Source: an uncultured Bacteroidales bacterium
Lineage (GTDB): Bacteria; Bacteroidota; Bacteroidia; Bacteroidales; P3
Length of the DNA stretch: 8,475 nt
Assembly (NCBI GenBank): GCA_947097635.1
Contig: CAMURW010000049.1
Location: 1-8,475, forward strand
Reading direction: 5' to 3'
Below are positions 1 through 6,000 of this stretch, piece by piece (the first letter of the stretch is position 1; each line of letters begins with the position of its first letter). The notes below the pieces were generated by a model that saw nothing but the letters and a program-made list of their open reading frames with translations, made no database searches and had not been told where the DNA came from. The translations under genes were made by a program, and so were the position numbers.

Positions 1-3000
1 CCATGGCCAGGGCAGGATACGGCCCCGGCGCACTGACACGCATTCAATACCTCACCACCAGTAGCGTAAGCAGAAGCTCGAGGAGCAGATACCAGATAAA
101 ATTCCACAACGTAGACAACAACTACACAGTACCCGTGCTGGGCGGTGACGGCACCTTCTACTCCGACGCTATGAAAGTGGCCTACGACAGTAGCCTGGTG
201 GTGACACAGAACGCCAATACCGTAGGCACCATCAACCTGCAGGACACCTTCTTCTATGCTGGCAAAGGCATACTGATGCAAATCACCACAAACAATGGCA
301 CCAGCGACCCAGCGGGATTGCGCGTGCAACAGTTTGCCACAGCGACGGGCGGTCCCACACTGTCGGCAGGATATCAGGGATTCATGGGATTCGACCCCTT
401 CACCAGTTCCACCTACTCCACGGGCAGCGTACAGCAAAACAGACCCAACTACATCTTCACCGTAAAGAAGAATATGCCACTGATACACGATGCCGGCGTT
501 AGCGGATTTATACATCCGAGCGCCACCGTGAGCGCCGACGCATCGACACCCAACAACGTGGTGGTGTGGCTGAAAAACTACGGACAAGACGTCATCAACA
601 ACATACGCGTGTACTATCAGGTGGATGACAGCGCCTGCAAGTTCTATGACTGGAGCGGCACGCTAAACGGATTTGACAGCGTACAGGTGACACTGAACAC
701 GACACAACATTTCGCCGCAGGCCATCACTTTTTGAAGAGCTGGGTGGACGACAGCCTAACGAGCGTAGGCATCCGCTACCGCGACCATGAGCCATACAAC
801 GACACCTCAAGAACACGCTTCGTAAGCTGTGCAGGAGCCATGAGCGGCATACGCACAGTAGGCAGCCCCACGGCAGATTTCGCCACGCTGGAACAGTTTA
901 TCTACAGCGTGAACCAGTGCGGCGTGAACGGAGCGCTGCGCGTGAAACTGGCCCCTGGCAACTATAGACCAGAAACCTTCCTGCCTGTGCCCGGCTCCAG
1001 TGCCACCAACTACATACAATACGAACCAGACACCAACATGGGCACCGGCATCGTGGCGTTTGTGAATGCCACACCCTCCAACGCCGACTATCTGGTGAAC
1101 CTGAGAAACGCCAAGTACACACGCTTCAAGAATATCACTTTCAGAACCCATAGCGTCCCCAATTTCACTTCCACGTCGCCCTACCGTACAACGGAATACG
1201 GCGCACGCATGAGCGTGAGCAGCGTGGGCATACAGTTCATCAACTGTACCTTTGTGGAAGAGCAGGTAGCTGGTGCCGTAGGTCCCACAACAACATTCAC
1301 CACGTCCCACATCTTCAGCGCCGGTGCCGACAGCATGATGGTAGACGGCTGTACCTTCGTCAGAAGCAATGCGGGCATCAACCTCACCGGTCCCGCACAG
1401 GACGAGGTGGCACACGGCAACATCGTGCGCAACTGCACATTCGTCAATCAGACCTCCAACGCCATCATCATTCGTAACCAACAGGCTCCCATCTTCGAGC
1501 ACAACCTGGTGAACCCCGTTACCACGAACGCCAGCTTCACCGTAATCGTGCAGCACTGCTACGGACCGACACGCATAGTGCGCAACACCATCGCCAGCAC
1601 CAGCGGTGCCAGCTGCCTAGGCATCTCGGACCTGCACGGCACCAGTACCAACTATGCCGTCGTGGCCAACAACATGATAGTGAGCAACGACGATGGTACC
1701 AGCAATATGCTAACGACCGCACTGAACGTCATCAAGGCCAGTTACACCAAGGTGGTATACAACAGCGTGAAACTGACAGCACCTACCCGCGACGGCATAG
1801 CGGCAGCCACGTTGGGCGGCGACACCATTGGCGAGAACTACTTCTACAACAACATAATTACCTGTTTCGACCGCACCAACTTCGCTTTCAACTACCTGCC
1901 CTTTGAAAACCGCGTTAATTATATAGGAAACAATATATACTATTCCCGTAGTGGACTGCTAAACAAATACGACAACAGCAGCTGTACATCGCTGGCGCAA
2001 TGGCTGACACATTGCATCAATGACACCTTGAGCCAGGAAGTGAACCCTGGCTTCCTGAACACCACGCCTACCGACCTGCGCAGTTACAGCCAATACATGA
2101 AGAACCATGGCGTGCCTATCCCCGAAGTGACGAACGACATCAACGACACCCTGCGTAGCACCACAGCGACATGCGTGGGCGCCTTCGAATTCTCGGCATT
2201 GGACTACGACTTCCAGATAGCGAGTCTGGATAGCCCTGCGCCAGTCAACTGCGGCGGCGGCAACAGCATACCGCTCAATGTGGTGATTGTGAACACTGGC
2301 GTGCAGACATACAACTCTAACACCATGACGCTGGGATACAAACGCGCCAGCCTTACCGGCACCAGCAGCGTAAACGGCACCACCATCGTGAACACCACCA
2401 TCGACGGCAACGACACGGTGCTTTTCGCCACTGGCATCAACGTGCCCATACCTCCCAACGGCATGAAGGACACAGTCTACACCTTCACGCTGTGGCTACA
2501 CAGCACCTTGGACCCCAACCCCATGAACGACACCAGCGTCTTCGTGGTGCATGTGAACTATGCTCCTACTGCGCCAGACAGCATCACAAAGGTCATCCCT
2601 TATGGTTTCGCAACCACCGTAGTGGCACAGAATGGACTGGATACTTGGTATCCTGAAGTGTATACCAGCGGTCGTCAGCACAAGAGCGCAGTGTATTGGT
2701 ATCGCCATCCCGACAGCAACGCCTTCTACCGTGGCGACTCGCTGAGAACAGGCATCCTGTACGCCGACACCAACCTGTATATTCGTCAGAAGCGTGACCT
2801 GCCACTGGTGAAGATTATGCAGGTGCAGATAAACCGCACAGGTAGCGGTGCCACCTATCCCATGCCTTTCTACATGGGCTCGCAGACCAATCTTGCCGTG
2901 CAACTGACCAACGTAGGCGACTATCCTGCCGACATCACGGGCGACACGCTGATAACAGTGAGCGATGGCATCAACTATAACAATAAGAAATTAATATTCC

Positions 3001-6000
3001 CGCGCATGGTGCTGCAGCCTGGGCAGTCGTTCGTAGTGCAGTTCGCCAACATATCGCATCCCGACAGCGCACACACCCTGGGCACTGGCCAAAGAGTGAC
3101 CCCCAATTCATCCACCAAGTTAGGCATATTGTACCTCGACGGCACCGGCGTGAAAGATGCCGTGGCGCTAAACGGCATTACCGCCAATGCAGCGTGGACA
3201 TCGCAAGGCAGCATACCAAGCACAATATGGAACGGCAACGGCATAACATTGAACGACGGCACCGCCGGCGTATATCGCAAAGCATGGCCTTCCAATCCCG
3301 CCTCGCTGGGACTTAGCGCCAATTATTGGCAGCAAGGTGACTCGGTGCACAGCATGAACATCGGCACCACTGACGAAAATATGATTATGTTCCGCGACAA
3401 TGGATGCCTCAGCGACTACGACACCGTACACATATTGATGAGCAGCATTCCCAACGTGGACGTGTTCCTGGACAGCGTGTCGCTGCCCAGAGGCTGCAGC
3501 CTGACCAGCACCAACGTGGAAGTGACAGTACACAACTATGGTGTGTCTGCCGCGAACAACATAACACTGCATTATAGCGTGAACGGCACGCTACAAGGCA
3601 CCGAGACCATCTCCTCGTTGGCAGCACATTCCGCCTCGCACGTCACCTTTTCCACGCCATTGGATATGACTGTAACGACGGGCGACAGCACCTACAGCGT
3701 AGTAGTATGGGCAGACCATAGCACTGGCGACATGGCTCCGCTTAACGACACCGTTCGCGTGGAAGCTACGAGTTACCTCACTCCTGCCGCACCGGATGTC
3801 CCCGCTTTCGACACCATCAGCTACGCCACTATGGCCGTCCTGCATCCAGTCACCAACACTGGCGACAGCATCATTTGGTACGACCACGACATGCACCCCC
3901 TGGACAGCGGATTTGTCTTCACCAGCGCCACACTGTATGCCAAGGATAGTTTCTATGCCACGAGGAATACAATCATCAGCAATTACTACCATATCGGAGC
4001 CCTGGGGAACACCAACACCGCCACCGAATTCCCCTCACCCTACAACCACAATAAAAAATACGTCAAAGAGCAGTATATCTTCACTGCCGACGAACTCGCG
4101 GCAGCAGGCCATAACGCCGGTTCAATCAGCAGCATCAGCTTCTTCCTGGACACCTTGTGCGGCGGAATTACGGATCCTGACACTGTGCACTTCAGTTTCT
4201 TCAAAGTAGCCATGGGCGCTACCTCCAAGGCAAGCTTCGAAGCAAACAACGACTGGCTCCCCACTACCACTGTACTGAACGACACCGCCTTCATGACCAT
4301 CAAGACACGCGAAGGGTGGTACAAGCACAACTTCAACACACCATTCCTATGGGACGGAGTAAGCAACATTGTAGTGCAAGTGGTTCGTGGCACGGATGTC
4401 AACGTGAACAGCGGCAGCCGTGTTGCTTACACCACCACTTCCACTGCCAACACTACGCTGAGCAAGAACGACAACAGCGATGCAAACATAGAGAACTACA
4501 CTAACAATGGTACCCGCAACAAACGTCGTCCCGACATTACCTTCGGCTTTGCCGACTATGGTTGCGAGGGACCCGCCGCCAAGACAGTGGTGGTAGTCAC
4601 CGATATCCCGGGCTGCGATGGCCTGCTGGAATTCACCGACCTTTCCCACCTCAGCAGTTGCGGCAACATCCCACTCCAGGCGGTAGTGAGGAACAATGGC
4701 AGCGTAGACTTCGGCACTTTTGCCATAGACTATTGGATAGACTCCACGCACCACACGGTGAACATCCCCGCCCACACCATTGCAGCACGCAGCTCCGACA
4801 CCATTACCGTGGACACCGTGGACTTCACCCCTGGTCGCCATATCCTGCGTCTCGCACTCACCGTGCCTAACGACACCGTGCAGCTCAACGACACCATCCA
4901 AACCAACATCAGCGTGTCCTTCTGTGCCGGCCACTACACCATCGGTGCTACCACACTCGACACCACCTACGACTACCCCGACTTTACCTCCGCCATCAAT
5001 ACTCTTAACGATGCCGGCGTAGCCGGTGCGGTGTTCTTCGACGTGCAAAATGGCATCTACCAAGAACGTATCAACCTGAAGGAAGTGGCGGGCGCCAGCA
5101 ACAGCAACAGCATCACCTTCCAGAGTGCCAGCGGCAACGCTGCCGATGTAGTAGTGAAATATGCCACCACACAGAACGGCAACTCCGTGGTGAACATAGA
5201 CACCAACGCGGGGCACTTCTGGCTGAGGGGAATGACACTAACCAGCCGTCCCGACCGCGTCAACTTCGGCACAGTAGTGAGAATAGCCAACGCCACGGAC
5301 ATACACCTTGTGAGTAACGTGATACGTCCCAAAGGTGTCATCGACAACAAAGAAGCCGTGGGCGTGAACGTGGAAGACAACTCCAACTTCATCTACATAG
5401 ACAGTTGTGTGCTGGACAGTGGCTACTATGGTGTCCAGGCATCTATGACCACTGGCGGCCTGAGTGCCGGCCTGAACATACGCCAATGCACTATCTCAAA
5501 CTTCAAAAGCGAAGGCATACACACCCGACTGATGGACGACGTGAACATCGTACACAACAACATCAGCTCTCACAACGTGAGTCGTGAGCTGATGGGTATC
5601 TTTGTGGCAGAACACACGGGTAGCGTGAAGATAGAACGCAACAATATCGTGCTGTACGACACCAAGAACTTCGCCCGTCGAGGCATACGCCTGAATAGCG
5701 TCTCCGGTGCCAGTTCGGTACGCAGCATCGTGTCCAACAACATGATCAGCCTGCGAAGCAACACCGCCACCCTCAACAAACTGATGGCGGGCATCATCGT
5801 GGACAGCTCCACCTTCGTGGATATCTACTTCAACACCATACGCATACATGTTCCAGGCAGAACAGGACGCTACACCAGCGCCTTCGGTGCCTTGAACAAC
5901 AGCAACAACCTGCGCGTACAGAACAACGTGTTCGACAACCGCAACAGAGGTTATGTGCTTTGGGCCGACCGTCCCGACAACATTGACCTGCTGGACTACA

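Noticed and set aside
3..5. ATG at the very start of the window as the gene start
   Set aside because: The residues after it align with the interior of the jelly-roll-like domain (residues 1365-1381), there is no signal peptide, and no ribosome binding site can be seen in two upstream bases. It is an internal Met.
828..2192. Beta-helix 1 as a polysaccharide lyase or glycosidase
   Set aside because: The fold is supported, but I could not find a conserved catalytic cluster typical of pectate lyases or GH28 enzymes, and the context is a chain of adhesion modules. An enzyme name would be a guess.
2250..2264. Short GGC-rich run as a simple-sequence repeat or slippage site
   Set aside because: Only three GGC codons in a row, encoding a Gly turn in CARDB 2. 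Too short to suggest phase variation, and the frame continues normally.
3796..4209. 137-residue open frame on the + strand in another frame
   Set aside because: It is a Ser/Thr/Pro-rich shadow of the codon bias in the real frame (many ACC, AGC and GCC codons shifted by one base), with no domain. The + strand frames at 4316-4504, 4562-4870, 4780-5022, 5405-5587, 7096-7281 and 8122-8346 are rejected for the same reason.
4347..5216. 289-residue open frame on the - strand
   Set aside because: It is fully antisense to CARDB 4, the cap of beta-helix 2 and part of jelly-roll-like B, in exact codon register. Its translation is rich in His, Val and Gly with no recognisable domain. The same applies to the - strand frames at 807-1556, 2496-2903, 3168-3572, 3591-3992, 5238-5486, 5496-6110, 6114-6869, 6975-7649 and 8049-8444.
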